From Pannonibacter tanglangensis (GTDB lineage: Bacteria > Pseudomonadota > Alphaproteobacteria > Rhizobiales > Stappiaceae): a stretch of 64,000 nucleotides of DNA. The notes beneath the pieces are model-generated. The model ran no database searches. It was not told where the DNA came from and worked only from the letters and a program-made list of their open reading frames with translations. The stretch lies in assembly GCF_009915685.1 (NCBI RefSeq), contig NZ_JAABLP010000001.1; one strand, given 5' to 3'. The position numbers and the translations under genes were made by a program. Positions 8,624-17,763 of this stretch are shown here, in pieces; the stretch's first letter is position 1, and every line of letters begins with the position of its first letter.

Positions 8624-8749
8624 GACTTCTCCCTCGAACTTGTCATTTCCGGTGATGGCCCGGGCGACTGGACCCGGGTTCCGGGCGCAAGGCTATCGCC
8701 TCGCGCCGGTCGCCGTCACCGTCCTTCTGTGTCCTGGCGAGGACGCGGC

Positions 8750-10066
8750 TCACTTCACGCCGGGCGTGCCGTCGAACTTCTTCTCCAGGCCGCCCCAGCA
8801 GTCGACATAGTCATCCTGCAGCGGGGCCTCCTTGGCCGCAAACCGGGTCAGGTGCTGCGGGAAGCGGGTCTCGAACATGAAGGACATGGTCTCGTTCAGC
8901 TTCTGCGGCTTCAGCTCCATGTTGGAGGCATGCTCGAAGGCGTCGCGGTCGGGGCCATGCGGCAGCATCATGTTGTGCAGGCTCATGCCACCGGGGACAA
9001 AGCCCTGCGGCTTGGCGTCATACTGGCCGTAGATGTTGCCCATCAGCTCGGACATGATGTTGCGGTGGTACCACGGCGGGCGGAAGGTGTTCTCGGCCAC
9101 CATCCAGCGCTCGCGGAACAGCACGAAATCGATGTTGGCCGTGCCCGGCACGCCCGAGGGCGCGGTCAGCACGGTGAAGATCGACGGATCGGGATGGTCG
9201 AACAGGATCGCCCCGACCGGGCAATAGGTCCTGAGGTCGTATTTGACCGGTGCGTAGTTGCCATGCCAGGCGACCACGTCGAGCGGCGAGTGGCCGATGT
9301 CGCAGGTGTGGAACTGGCCGCACCATTTCACGGTTACCGTCGAGGGCACCTCGCGGTCCTCATACCAGGCGACGGGCGTCTTGAAGTCGCGGCGGTTGGC
9401 CATGCAGTTGGCGCCGATCGGGCCGCGGCCCGGCAGCTCGAACTTCTGGCCGTAGTTCTCGCAGACGAAGCCGCGCGCCGGACCTTCCAGCACCTCGACA
9501 CGGTAGATGAGACCGCGCGGGATGACCGCGATTTCCTTGGGCTCGAGGTCGATCAGCCCCAGCTCGGTGCAGAAGCGCAGCTTGCCTTCCTGCGGCACCA
9601 CCAGCAGCTCGCTGTCGGCAGAGAAGAAATAGGCATCCTGCATCGACTTGGTGACGAGATAGACGTGGCTCGCCATGCCGACCTGCGTGTTCACGTCGCC
9701 GGCCGTCGTCATGGTGCGCATGCCGGTGATCCAGGTCAGGTCCTCGCCGGTGTGCGGCACCGGATCCCAGCGGTACTGGCCAAGCGACACCACGTCCGGA
9801 TCGATGTGCGGCGCCGACTTCCAGTAGGGCATGTCGATCTTGCGGAACCGGCCGGTGTGCTTCACCGAGGGCCGGATGCGGTAACACCAGGTGCGCTCGT
9901 TCTGGTGGCTCGGCGCGGTGAAGGCCGTGCCGGAGAGCTGCTCGCCATAAAGGCCATAGTTGCACTTCTGCGGGCTGTTCATGCCCTGCGGCAGGGCGCC
10001 AGGCAGGGCTTCCGTCTCGAAGTCATTGCCGAAACCCGGCATGTACTGAAGTTCGTTCGCGGCCAT
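8750..10066 (-). CDS. hmgA: homogentisate 1,2-dioxygenase
   Basis: This 438-residue protein is full length for bacterial homogentisate dioxygenase. It starts with the diagnostic YMPGFGNDFETEALPGALP and keeps the iron-binding region in the last third: His in FRPPWYHRNIMSE, Glu in the same segment (MSELMG) and His in DAFEHASNME. It opens the aromatic ring of homogentisate with O2 to give maleylacetoacetate, in the cytoplasm. It heads the minus-strand group hmgA, FAH-family hydrolase, exported protein, MBL protein. A GAGGAGGG ribosome site lies about 10 nt before the ATG. A perfect 18-bp palindrome lies 29-46 bp upstream and is the likely regulatory site. Confidence 0.97.
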   Translation of the reverse strand: MAANELQYMPGFGNDFETEALPGALPQGMNSPQKCNYGLYGEQLSGTAFTAPSHQNERTWCYRIRPSVKHTGRFRKIDMPYWKSAPHIDPDVVSLGQYRWDPVPHTGEDLTWITGMRTMTTAGDVNTQVGMASHVYLVTKSMQDAYFFSADSELLVVPQEGKLRFCTELGLIDLEPKEIAVIPRGLIYRVEVLEGPARGFVCENYGQKFELPGRGPIGANCMANRRDFKTPVAWYEDREVPSTVTVKWCGQFHTCDIGHSPLDVVAWHGNYAPVKYDLRTYCPVGAILFDHPDPSIFTVLTAPSGVPGTANIDFVLFRERWMVAENTFRPPWYHRNIMSELMGNIYGQYDAKPQGFVPGGMSLHNMMLPHGPDRDAFEHASNMELKPQKLNETMSFMFETRFPQHLTRFAAKEAPLQDDYVDCWGGLEKKFDGTPGVK

Positions 10067-10094
10067 GATCGCGATCCCTCCTCGATCGGTGAAT

Positions 10095-10112
10095 TGGTTA
10101 CATGTGTAACCA
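10095..10112. promoter_or_regulatory. palindromic operator upstream of hmgA
   Basis: TGGTTACATGTGTAACCA is a perfect inverted repeat (8-bp arms, 2-bp centre) placed 29-46 bp before the hmgA ATG. Such dyads are typical of MarR, GntR or IclR-type dimers. A relaxed copy precedes mhaA at 5883-5900. Confidence 0.7.
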
Positions 10113-10217
10113 TCAACGGATCTACGCGCAAGTGCCTATTGCACCGGCGCAGCCCCTCTTGCCCGGGGAGCGACTCTCGGATATAGAACAAAACAGGAAC
10201 TAGATGAGGCAGAAGCC

Positions 10218-10472
10218 ATGCAGCCGAATGAAATCAGCGTCACGCGCTTCGAGGTCGAGGACATCGCCCGGTATCTGCGCGCCACCCTCAATCAGGCCAG
10301 CCGGATCCGCGCCAATGCCCCTGCCGGCAGCTATCTGGACAGCGTCCTCGGTCGCACGATCGAGGGACTGGAACTTGAGCTGGCTCAGTTGAAGTTTCTC
10401 CTGGCCGACCCGGAATTCCCTGTTCCCGCAAAGGAAATCGGCCGGCCCGAACGCATGCGCCGTGCGATGTAA
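10218..10472 (+). CDS. conserved-looking small hypothetical protein
   Basis: This 84-residue protein is unrecognised (MQPNEISVTRFEVEDIARYL...). It is predicted to be largely helical, with no signal peptide or membrane segment; a heptad-like stretch LEGLELELAQLKFLL could form a coiled coil. The start is supported by the GAGGCAGAAGCC leader, a moderate ribosome site. It stands alone between hmgA (divergent) and a chemoreceptor, with a long imperfect hairpin just downstream. The codon bias matches its neighbours, which favours a real gene. Confidence 0.6.
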   Translation: MQPNEISVTRFEVEDIARYLRATLNQASRIRANAPAGSYLDSVLGRTIEGLELELAQLKFLLADPEFPVPAKEIGRPERMRRAM

Positions 10473-10480
10473 GTGAAATT

Positions 10481-10532
10481 CCGCAAGGTTGAGGCGGTCG
10501 GTGACACCAGACCATCGCCACAACCCTTGCGG
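10481..10532 (+). terminator. imperfect long hairpin downstream of small gene
   Basis: Arms CCGCAAGGTTG... and ...CAACCCTTGCGG pair over about 20 bp with a few mismatches, 9 bp after the stop codon of the 84-residue gene. No T-run follows, so it may act as an RNA 3' stabiliser or a rho-dependent end rather than a simple terminator. Confidence 0.4.
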
Positions 10533-10648
10533 GAGCCCTCACCGGATCATTTGCAAGGCCGCATGTTGAACTGAAGGAGCGGTAAGCTTTACTTTACGTC
10601 CGCATAGCAGAATGCATGGCAGGTTCGTCTCCGTCCCGGAGTTCTTTC

Positions 10649-12682
10649 ATGTCCCTGCGCAATCGGATTTTCCTGTCGGCCAGTGCCGTCTTTCTTGTGG
10701 GCTTCGTCGTCCTGATCACGGTCATCTCTGTGATGATGCGTCAGTCGGCGGAGAAGGCCGGACGCGAACAGGTCGCGGACGTGACCCTGGCCATCGCCAC
10801 AGAGGTCAGCAAGACTGTCGCCGAAGCGCAGCTTGCCGCCCGCTCCGCAGCCGATGCGCTCGAGGGGCTGGTGCAGGCAGGGGTGACGGATCGCAACGCC
10901 TATGGCTCGGTGATGAAGCAGATCGTCGCCCAGAACCGCCAGTTCGTCGGCGGCGGCGCGATCCTGGAGCCGGATGTCGGCGGCCTTGATGCGGACAATC
11001 GCGGCGCCGGCTTCAACGATGCCAACGGCCGTTTCATTCCCTATTTCTATCACAAGGACGGCAGCGTCGCCTTTGACCCGCTGATCTTCGGCGGCACCAG
11101 CGGTTCCGAGGAATGGTACGACAAGCCGCGCCAGCTCCGGCGCGACACCGTGACCGAGCCCTATCTCTATCCCGTCAACGGCGTCGACGTGCTCATGGCG
11201 ACGGCCTCCTCGCCGATCCTCGATGCCTCCGGCAAGGCGGTCGGCGGCACCACCATCGACGTGTCGCTGGCAGACCTGCAGCAGCAGATCACGGCCACCG
11301 ACCCGTATGAGACCGGCTATCTCGGCCTCGTGTCCGAGAAGGGCATCTGGGTGTCGCATCCGGATGCCAGCCTGCTCGGCAAGACCGCCGAGGCGGGCCT
11401 CGTCAACCGGCTCCGCGGCGCGGCCGCCGGCCTGACGCTGAACGCGACCGAGGGTCAGATGGAGGCGATCCGGCCCGTCGAACTCATCAACACCGATCAG
11501 AAATGGTACGTGGTGATGACGGTCGACGAGAGCGAGCTGCTGGCGGTGGCCGACCGCACCCGCAACATCGCCCTGATGGTCGCCCTCGTCGTCGTGGCCA
11601 TTGGCACCGGCCTGATGTGGCTGCTTGGCAGCACGATTGCCCGCCCGATCCTGCAGCTGACCCTGCGCATGCGCAATCTGGCCGCCGGCGACGTCCAGTC
11701 CGCCGTCGAGCACACCGGCCGCAAGGACGAGATCGGCCAGATGGCCAACGCGCTCGGCGTCTTCGTCGAGAATGCGATCGAGCGCGCCAAGCTCCAGGGC
11801 GAGAGCGAGCAGGCCCAGCTTGCCCGTGTCGAACGGCAGAAGAGCATCGACGCGATGATCGTGAGTTTCGAGGCCGAGGTGCGCCAGGCGCTGAGCCAGG
11901 TCTCGGCCAACACCGAGCGCATGGAACACACCGCCGGCGCGCTCAATGCCATTGCCCAGACCACCTCCGGCAAGGTGTCCTCGGTTGCCGCCTCCTCCGA
12001 GACGACGCAGATCAGCGTCCAGACGGTGGCCTCCGCTTCGGAAGAACTGTCGGCCTCGATTGCCGAGATCAGCCGTCAGGTGGACCAGACCAAGGGCGTC
12101 GTGAGCATCGCCACCCGCGCGGCGGCGACCTCCAACGAACGGGTCGCCAGCCTCGACAGCGCAGCGCAGAAGATCGGCGAGGTGGTCAGCCTGATCCAGG
12201 CCATTGCCGAACAGACCAACCTGCTGGCGCTCAACGCCACCATCGAGGCCGCCCGGGCCGGCGAGGCCGGGCGCGGCTTTGCCGTCGTGGCAGCGGAGGT
12301 GAAGGAACTGGCCAACCAGACCGCCAAGGCCACCGAGGAAATCTCCAACCAGATCGGCGGCATCCAGACCTCGACCCGCGAGGCCGTGACCTCCATCCAG
12401 GAGATCGCCCGGACGATGACCGAGGTGAACCAGTTCACCGCCACCATCGCCGAGGCCATCTCGCAGCAGGGCGAGGCGACGCGCGAGATCACCGTCAACG
12501 TGCAGAAGGCCGCCACCTGCACCACCGACATGACCGACAATGTCGGCAACGTGATGCAGTCGGCGCAGGAAACAAGCCAGTCGGCCAGCGACGTGCTGAC
12601 CGTCTCGCAGGATGTGTCGCGCCAGGCGCATCGGCTTCAGGACACGATCGCGGGCTTCCTTGCCCGCGTCCGGGCGGCCTGA
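10649..12682 (+). CDS. methyl-accepting chemotaxis protein with dCache sensor
   Basis: This 677-residue transducer has a membrane segment at about residues 8-30, then a periplasmic double-Cache domain over about 40-290, with typical motifs EEWYDKPRQLRRDTVTEP, DVLMATASSPIL and TTIDVSLADL, followed by KGIWVSHPDASLLGK. A second membrane segment near 310-330 leads to HAMP (RPILQLTLRMRNLAAGDVQ). The MA domain has the hairpin core EQTNLLALNATIEAARAGE. The residues before WY lack the Arg of the known amino-acid-binding motif, so the ligand is open. The start at 10649 has CGGAG 7 nt upstream; an earlier in-frame ATG (10616) has none. A terminator follows the stop. Confidence 0.95.
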   Translation: MSLRNRIFLSASAVFLVGFVVLITVISVMMRQSAEKAGREQVADVTLAIATEVSKTVAEAQLAARSAADALEGLVQAGVTDRNAYGSVMKQIVAQNRQFVGGGAILEPDVGGLDADNRGAGFNDANGRFIPYFYHKDGSVAFDPLIFGGTSGSEEWYDKPRQLRRDTVTEPYLYPVNGVDVLMATASSPILDASGKAVGGTTIDVSLADLQQQITATDPYETGYLGLVSEKGIWVSHPDASLLGKTAEAGLVNRLRGAAAGLTLNATEGQMEAIRPVELINTDQKWYVVMTVDESELLAVADRTRNIALMVALVVVAIGTGLMWLLGSTIARPILQLTLRMRNLAAGDVQSAVEHTGRKDEIGQMANALGVFVENAIERAKLQGESEQAQLARVERQKSIDAMIVSFEAEVRQALSQVSANTERMEHTAGALNAIAQTTSGKVSSVAASSETTQISVQTVASASEELSASIAEISRQVDQTKGVVSIATRAAATSNERVASLDSAAQKIGEVVSLIQAIAEQTNLLALNATIEAARAGEAGRGFAVVAAEVKELANQTAKATEEISNQIGGIQTSTREAVTSIQEIARTMTEVNQFTATIAEAISQQGEATREITVNVQKAATCTTDMTDNVGNVMQSAQETSQSASDVLTVSQDVSRQAHRLQDTIAGFLARVRAA

Positions 12683-12707
12683 GGTCAGGTCTTGTCACAC
12701 CGCAGAA

Positions 12708-12731
12708 GGGCACCCGGCGGGTGCCCTTTTT
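12708..12731 (+). terminator. rho-independent terminator after chemoreceptor
   Basis: Stem GGGCACCC/GGGTGCCC with loop GGC (12708-12726) is followed by five T residues. It ends the chemoreceptor transcript and lies just before the convergent ATPase gene's stop codon. Confidence 0.88.
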
Positions 12732-12738
12732 CGGTGCG

Positions 12739-14226
12739 TCAGGCGGCCGCTTCCGCGTCGCCCGGGGCGGTCTGCCAGCCAAGGTCCGTCAGGGTGACAA
12801 TGCGGTTGCCGCGCATGTCGGTGGCGCAGACGAGGAAGCCGCGTTCCTCCATATGCGCGAGCAGCCAGCGGGCCCGTCCCGGCGAGCGCGTGCCATAGGC
12901 CTTGGCAATCTCGGCGTTCGGCGGGCACGGCGCCTTGGCCAGCGCCGCCTTGGCGAGCAGCAGGTAGACGCCGCGCATGTCCTCCGGCAGTTCCGCTGCA
13001 ATCAGCGCGGCCCGCTCCCAGTCGCCGGTGTCCACCTCGCCGGCGTCCACGCCCGCCCGGGCGACCGACAGTTTCTCGCGGAAATAGGCCAGATCCGGCA
13101 CGCCGCCCGGCACCTTGGCGATGCGGCAGCGGACCTGGAAGTCCTGGTAGAGCGTTGCCACCGGCTGGAAGGCGGCTTCGGGTTCGGCCAGGATCGCGGT
13201 CATGATCTCCTCCACGGCCGCCTCGCGGGCCGCCAGGTCCACCGGCGGCTCTTCCGGCTGGGCAGGCGCGCTGCCGCGCCCGGCCTCGCCGCGTCCGGCC
13301 GCCGACAACTGGCTCAGGATCTCGGCCGTCGACACCGGCTCCGGCGCACGCGGCCGGATGCGGATCGCCTCGTCGGGGGCCGGCGTGAAGATGAGGTCCT
13401 TGGCGTCTTCGGCCGGCTGGTCGGGCAGCGGCGTCAGCTTCGGTCCCCCGCCCCGCCCGGAGGTCTCCACCGGGCCGATCTTGACCGGCACCGGCCGGCG
13501 CGACATGGCCGGCCCCAGGGCCACGAAATGGCCCCGGTCGAGATTGCGGAAGGCCTCGGCCTGCCGGCGCTCCATGCCGAGGAGATCGGCTGCCCGCGCC
13601 ATGTCGATGTCGAGGAACGTGCGCCCCATCAGGAAATTCGAGGCCTCGGCCGCCACGTTCTTGGCCAGCTTTGCCAGGCGCTGCGTGGCGATGATCCCGG
13701 CAAGGCCGCGCTTGCGGCCGCGGCACATCAGGTTGGTCATGGCAGTCAGCGAGCGACGCCGCGCCTCTTCGGACACCTCGCCGGCGGCGGCCGGGGCAAA
13801 CAGCTGCGCCTCGTCCACCACGACCAGCATCGGATACCACTGGTCCCGGTCGGCGTCGAACAGGCCGTCGAGGAAGGTGGCGGCCGCCTTCATCTGCCGG
13901 TCCGCGTCCAGCCCCTCGAGATTGAGCACCACCGACACCCGGTGCTGGCGCACGCGGGCGGCAATCATCTGCAGGTCCCGCTCGGTGCCGACCGCATCGA
14001 CCACCACGTGGCCGAACTTGTCGGCCAGCGTGACGAAGTCGCCCTCCGGGTCGATGATGGCCTGCTGCACCCAGCCGGCGGACTGCTCCAGCAGGCGGCG
14101 CAGCAGATGCGACTTGCCGGACCCCGAATTGCCCTGCACCAGCAAGCGGGTGGCCAGCAGCTCCTCGAGATCCATCTGGGCGCGCGCACCGCCCGTCATT
14201 TCACCAATATCGATGCTGACTGTCAT
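12739..14226 (-). CDS. HerA-like ATP-binding protein (DUF87 family)
   Basis: This 495-residue P-loop ATPase of the HerA/FtsK branch has Walker A at GNSGSGKSHLLRRLL (residues 33-47), the conserved IIDPEGDF, and Walker B at LVVVDEAQLF with the usual Arg-rich follow-up MTNLMCRGRKRGLAGIIATQR. The N-terminal IGEMTGGARAQMDLEEL resembles a short barrel-edge domain. The C-terminal third (from about 300) is an Ala/Pro-rich linker and a helical domain, possibly winged-helix-like (YGTRSPGRARWLLAHMEERGFLV). The cellular role of these stand-alone proteins is not established. No NurA-like nuclease or SIR2 gene is adjacent, so I do not call it a defence gene. It appears monocistronic. Confidence 0.8.
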   Translation of the reverse strand: MTVSIDIGEMTGGARAQMDLEELLATRLLVQGNSGSGKSHLLRRLLEQSAGWVQQAIIDPEGDFVTLADKFGHVVVDAVGTERDLQMIAARVRQHRVSVVLNLEGLDADRQMKAAATFLDGLFDADRDQWYPMLVVVDEAQLFAPAAAGEVSEEARRRSLTAMTNLMCRGRKRGLAGIIATQRLAKLAKNVAAEASNFLMGRTFLDIDMARAADLLGMERRQAEAFRNLDRGHFVALGPAMSRRPVPVKIGPVETSGRGGGPKLTPLPDQPAEDAKDLIFTPAPDEAIRIRPRAPEPVSTAEILSQLSAAGRGEAGRGSAPAQPEEPPVDLAAREAAVEEIMTAILAEPEAAFQPVATLYQDFQVRCRIAKVPGGVPDLAYFREKLSVARAGVDAGEVDTGDWERAALIAAELPEDMRGVYLLLAKAALAKAPCPPNAEIAKAYGTRSPGRARWLLAHMEERGFLVCATDMRGNRIVTLTDLGWQTAPGDAEAAA

Positions 14227-14390
14227 TCCCTGTCCCGTCGCCGGCCCTGTCCCGCAGCCGGCTTCGCACGCCGGAAAATCCTGGCCCGGACAGTCCCGCG
14301 ATTCGCCGCCGAGGTCAAAAGCCCAGGGGTTGCCGGAGCCTGACCGCAGGGACGTTCATCACAGGAAAGGCGCGGTTTTCCACCGGCCGG

Positions 14391-15902
14391 TCACGCCAGC
14401 AAATCGCGATAGGTTTCCCTCAGCGCGGCCTTCTGGATCTTGCCCATGGTGTTGCGCGGCAGGGCCGGGAGGATGATCACCCGGCGCGGCTGCTTGAAGC
14501 GGGCCAGCCGCCCGTCCAGCGCGGCGCGCAGTGCCGCCTCGTCCAGCACCGCTCCGGGCTTCGGCGCCACCACCGCCACCACCGCCTCGCCCAGGTCCGC
14601 ATGCGGCACGCCGATGACGGCGCTCTCGGCAACCCCGGGCAGCTCGTCGATCAGGCCCTCCACCTCGGCCGGATAGATGTTGAAGCCCCCCGAGATGACC
14701 AGATCCTTGGCCCGGCCGACAATCGACACGTAGCCGTCGGCGCTCACCTGCCCCATGTCGCCGGTGATGAAGAAGCCGTCGGCGCGGAACTCCTGCGCCG
14801 TCTTCTCCGGCATCCGCCAGTAGCCGGAAAACACGTTCGGGCCCTTCACCTCGATGATCCCGATCTCGCCCTGCGGCAGCTCCCGGCCGGTGTCCGGGTC
14901 GGCAATGCGCAGGCAGACCCCGGGCAGCGGCAGCCCGACCGTGCCGGCGCGCCGGTCGCCGTCATGGGGGTTGGAGGTGTTCATGTTGGTCTCGGTCATG
15001 CCGTAGCGCTCGAGGATCGCGTGTCCGGTGCGGGCGCGGAACTCGCGGTGCACCTCGGCCGAGAGCGGAGCCGAACCGGAAATGAACAGGCGCATGTGAG
15101 CGGCGGCCGCGCGGGTGAAGTCGGGGGCGGAGAGAAGGCGGCTGTAGAAGGTCGGCACGCCCATCAGTGTCGTGGCCTGCGGCAACAGGGCCAGCAGGGC
15201 AGCCAGGTCGAACTTCGGCAGGAACAGCATCGAGCCGCCGGCCATCAGCAGCGTGTTGGTGGCGACGAACAGGCCATGCGTGTGGAAGATCGGCAGCGCA
15301 TGCAGCAGCACATCGTCGGCCGTGAAGCGCCAGGCCGCGACGAGCGTCCGGGCGTTGGAGGCGAGATTGTCATGCGTCAGCATCGCGCCCTTGGACCGGC
15401 CGGTGGTGCCGGAGGTGTAGAGGATGGCCGCCAGGTCGTCCGGGCCACGGGCGACATCGACAAAGGCCGGCGACTGGGCGTCGAGAAGGCTGCGGAAACT
15501 CCCCTGCCCGGCCGCATCCAGCGTTTCCAGCCGGGCGCCGATCCGCGTGGCCGAGGGGCGCAGCGCCGCCTCTGCGGCAGGGTCGCACAGGCACAGGACA
15601 GGTTCGGCGTCGGCCAGGAAATAGTCCACCTCGGCCGGCGTGTAGGCCGTGTTCAGCGGCAGGAAGACGGCGCCGGCCCGGACGCAGCCGAGATAGGTGA
15701 TCAGCGCCTCCGGCGTCTTCTCCACCTGCACCGCCACCCGGTCGCCGGGCCGGACCCCGAGCTGCACCAGCGCGTTGGCAATCTGGCCGCTCAGCGCGAC
15801 AAGGCCGCCATAGGTGACGGAGGCGCCGTCCTCCAGGCGCAGGAACGGCTTGTCCGCGGCCGCTCCCGCCGCCATCAGCGCGTCGAAAAGATGGTTTGCC
15901 AT
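14391..15902 (-). CDS. matB: malonyl-CoA synthetase (malonate-CoA ligase)
   Basis: This 503-residue protein is an AMP-forming acyl-CoA synthetase with the phosphate loop YTSGTTGRSKGAML, the adenylation motif YGMTETNMNTSNPHDGDRR and the C-terminal GRAKDLVISGGFNIYP plus the catalytic Lys in NTMGKIQKAAL. The TETNMNTSNP stretch, HTHGLFVATN and the overall length match MatB, which makes malonyl-CoA from malonate, ATP and CoA. The ATG at 15902 has GGGAGGAG upstream. No malonyl-CoA decarboxylase (matA) or malonate transporter is next to it. It is divergent from the TrhA gene across about 155 bp. Confidence 0.88.
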   Translation of the reverse strand: MANHLFDALMAAGAAADKPFLRLEDGASVTYGGLVALSGQIANALVQLGVRPGDRVAVQVEKTPEALITYLGCVRAGAVFLPLNTAYTPAEVDYFLADAEPVLCLCDPAAEAALRPSATRIGARLETLDAAGQGSFRSLLDAQSPAFVDVARGPDDLAAILYTSGTTGRSKGAMLTHDNLASNARTLVAAWRFTADDVLLHALPIFHTHGLFVATNTLLMAGGSMLFLPKFDLAALLALLPQATTLMGVPTFYSRLLSAPDFTRAAAAHMRLFISGSAPLSAEVHREFRARTGHAILERYGMTETNMNTSNPHDGDRRAGTVGLPLPGVCLRIADPDTGRELPQGEIGIIEVKGPNVFSGYWRMPEKTAQEFRADGFFITGDMGQVSADGYVSIVGRAKDLVISGGFNIYPAEVEGLIDELPGVAESAVIGVPHADLGEAVVAVVAPKPGAVLDEAALRAALDGRLARFKQPRRVIILPALPRNTMGKIQKAALRETYRDLLA

Positions 15903-16057
15903 GACGTCTCCTCCCGGCCCGCCCTCTGTCCGGCGGATGCGGGCGGCAGAATGCCTTCCGCCTCCGGTGTTGCCAAGCGGGGGATGTCGCCCATCGGAAG
16001 GATTGCCATGCCCATGACGTAAACGGTAAGGTCGCGCCAGACAGAGGGAGAGCGCGC

Positions 16058-16708
16058 ATGCGAGCACAGACCAGGGCGGAATACATCGCCGACAGCACCG
16101 TCCACATTCTCGGCATCGCCCTCGGCATTGCGGCCACGATCGTGCTTCTCGCGCTGGTGATCCCGGATGCCGGGGCTGGCCGGATCGCCAGCATCTCCAT
16201 CTACACCGCCTGCCTGATGGCGATGCTGATCTGCTCGGCGCTCTACAACATGCTGGCCAAGAACAACCACGCCAGCCTGTTCCGCCGGCTGGATCACGCC
16301 GCCATCTTCCTGATGATTGCCGGGACCTACACGCCCTTTGCCGCGATGGTGATCGGCGGCTGGGCCGGGGCGATCGTCCTGGCCGTGGTCTGGGCCGGAG
16401 CCCTGACGGGGGCGGTGCTGAAGCTCCTGCGCCTGCCCCGCTTCGACCGGTTCACGGTCCCGATCTGCCTGGCGCTCGGCTGGGTCATCGTCTTTGCCTA
16501 TCAGCCGCTGCTGGAGAATGCCTCTCCGGCCGGCTTCTGGCTTCTGGTCGCCGGCGGCGCGCTCTACTCGGCCGGCACGGCCTTCTACGTCTGGAAGACG
16601 CTGCCGTTCCAGAACGCGATCTGGCATGGCTTCGTGCTGGCGGCGGCGATCTGCCACTTCGGCGCGATCCTGACGGATGTGGCGCTGACCCCTGTCCTCG
16701 GCTCCTGA
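16058..16708 (+). CDS. TrhA/hemolysin III family (PAQR-type) membrane protein
   Basis: This 216-residue integral membrane protein has about seven hydrophobic segments. The family-defining stretch HAAIFLMIAGTYTPFAAMVIGG lies near residues 83-104, and a His-containing first segment (YIADSTVHILGIALGI) and last segment (HGFVLAAAICHFGAIL) probably supply the metal-binding residues of the PAQR fold. E. coli relatives (TrhA/YqfA) affect membrane energetics, while the hemolysin name is historical. AGAGGGAGAGCGCGC precedes the ATG. It is monocistronic, with short direct repeats and a strong terminator downstream. Confidence 0.87.
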   Translation: MRAQTRAEYIADSTVHILGIALGIAATIVLLALVIPDAGAGRIASISIYTACLMAMLICSALYNMLAKNNHASLFRRLDHAAIFLMIAGTYTPFAAMVIGGWAGAIVLAVVWAGALTGAVLKLLRLPRFDRFTVPICLALGWVIVFAYQPLLENASPAGFWLLVAGGALYSAGTAFYVWKTLPFQNAIWHGFVLAAAICHFGAILTDVALTPVLGS

Positions 16709-16740
16709 GACCCGGGACGCCTGCCGGGGCCCCCGAGCCC

Positions 16741-16790
16741 GGACATACATGACCCCGGACATACCATGACCCCGGGCACACCATGACCCC
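16741..16790. repeat. three tandem imperfect 17-bp repeats
   Basis: Three consecutive copies of the consensus GGACATACCATGACCCC run from 16741 to 16790. The first lacks one C and the third reads GGGCACACC. They lie between the TrhA stop and its terminator. The function is unknown; replication slippage is the simplest origin. Confidence 0.75.
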
Positions 16791-16802
16791 GAACAGGCAA
16801 AA

Positions 16803-16828
16803 GGCCCCGGAACCGGGGCCTTTTTTTT
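16803..16828. terminator. bidirectional rho-independent terminator
   Basis: Stem GGCCCCGG/CCGGGGCC with a 2-nt loop is followed by eight T residues on the plus strand and preceded by AAAA. It can therefore end both the TrhA transcript and the convergent L,D-transpeptidase transcript. Confidence 0.9.
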
Positions 16829-16857
16829 CAATCGTGCAGCGACTGGCTGCGTGCCGA

Positions 16858-17607
16858 TCAGTTCGGAATGGTCAGCATCGGTTCCTGCGGCTTCGGCGGC
16901 GCTTCCGGGATCTTGCCGTCCGGACCGATCACGAAGACGCGCGTGTTCATCGGAACGCGCTGGTACAGGTCGATCACGTCCTGGTGCCACATGCGGATGC
17001 AGCCGCTGGAGACGCTCTTGCCGATGCTGTCCGGCTCGGTCGTGCCATGGATGCGGAAGAGCGTGTCGACGTTGCCCTGCCACAGGTACAGCGCACGGGC
17101 GCCGAGCGGGTTCTTCGGCCCGCCTTCCATCGGCTCGTTCTCGTATTTCTTCAGCTCCGGACGCCGGGCGATCATCTCCTTCGGCGGGAACCAGCGCGGC
17201 CATTCCTGCTTCATGCGGATGACGGCAACGCCGGACCAGGCAAAGCCGGCCTTGCCGACGCCGATGCCGTAGCGCAGGGCCTTGTCGCCGCCGAGCGTCC
17301 AGTAGAGGAAGTGGTTGTGCGGATCGACCACGATGGAGCCCGGCTCCAGCTTGTTCGGGTAATGCACCACCTGGCGCCAGAACTTGCGGTCGAAGCTCTG
17401 GTACTTGATGGCCGGGATGTCGAACTGGCCATCCTTGCGCGCCGCATAGGCCAGCGCATAGTCGAACTTTTCGTCCGGCAGCGGCGGCTGCCCGGGCAGG
17501 CCGACCACGCGCGGGATGGTGACGGTCTGGCACCCGGCCAGCGCACCGGCAATCAGCAGAGACCCGCCCGCCAGCAGCGTTCGCCGGCTCAGGACCAGTT
17601 TCGGCAT
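16858..17607 (-). CDS. L,D-transpeptidase lipoprotein (YkuD domain)
   Basis: This 249-residue protein would make 3-3 peptidoglycan cross-links or attach proteins to peptidoglycan. The YkuD catalytic block is HGTTEPDSIGKSVSSGCIRM (about residues 190-210), with the nucleophile Cys in SSGC and the conserved His. The N-terminus MPKLVLSRRTLLAGGSLL has twin arginines, and LAGC at about residue 25 is a good lipobox, so it is probably a Tat- or Sec-exported lipoprotein. Starts 10 codons upstream (ATG 17637, with AAGG a little further up) and the GTG at 17646 are possible. I prefer 17607 because it gives a normal signal-peptide n-region. The gene stands alone. Confidence 0.88.
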   Translation of the reverse strand: MPKLVLSRRTLLAGGSLLIAGALAGCQTVTIPRVVGLPGQPPLPDEKFDYALAYAARKDGQFDIPAIKYQSFDRKFWRQVVHYPNKLEPGSIVVDPHNHFLYWTLGGDKALRYGIGVGKAGFAWSGVAVIRMKQEWPRWFPPKEMIARRPELKKYENEPMEGGPKNPLGARALYLWQGNVDTLFRIHGTTEPDSIGKSVSSGCIRMWHQDVIDLYQRVPMNTRVFVIGPDGKIPEAPPKPQEPMLTIPN

Positions 17608-17763
17608 TCCATTCTCGTCAGCAACCTCGGCTGCCATCTGTGCCACCTTGGAATTTCACGAAGTTTCGATGTCGCTCCTTTTGCGCCGCCGCAGGATCAA
17701 AAGGCAATGGGCCTTTGCGGCAGTTCGATCAAAAGCTCGCTACAGCGGCTTTGCTGCCACAGG

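Noticed and set aside
12739..14226. HerA-like ATPase as part of a phage-defence system
   Set aside because: No nuclease, SIR2, NurA or other effector gene adjoins it. The neighbours are a chemoreceptor and malonyl-CoA synthetase, so the motif alone does not justify a defence call.
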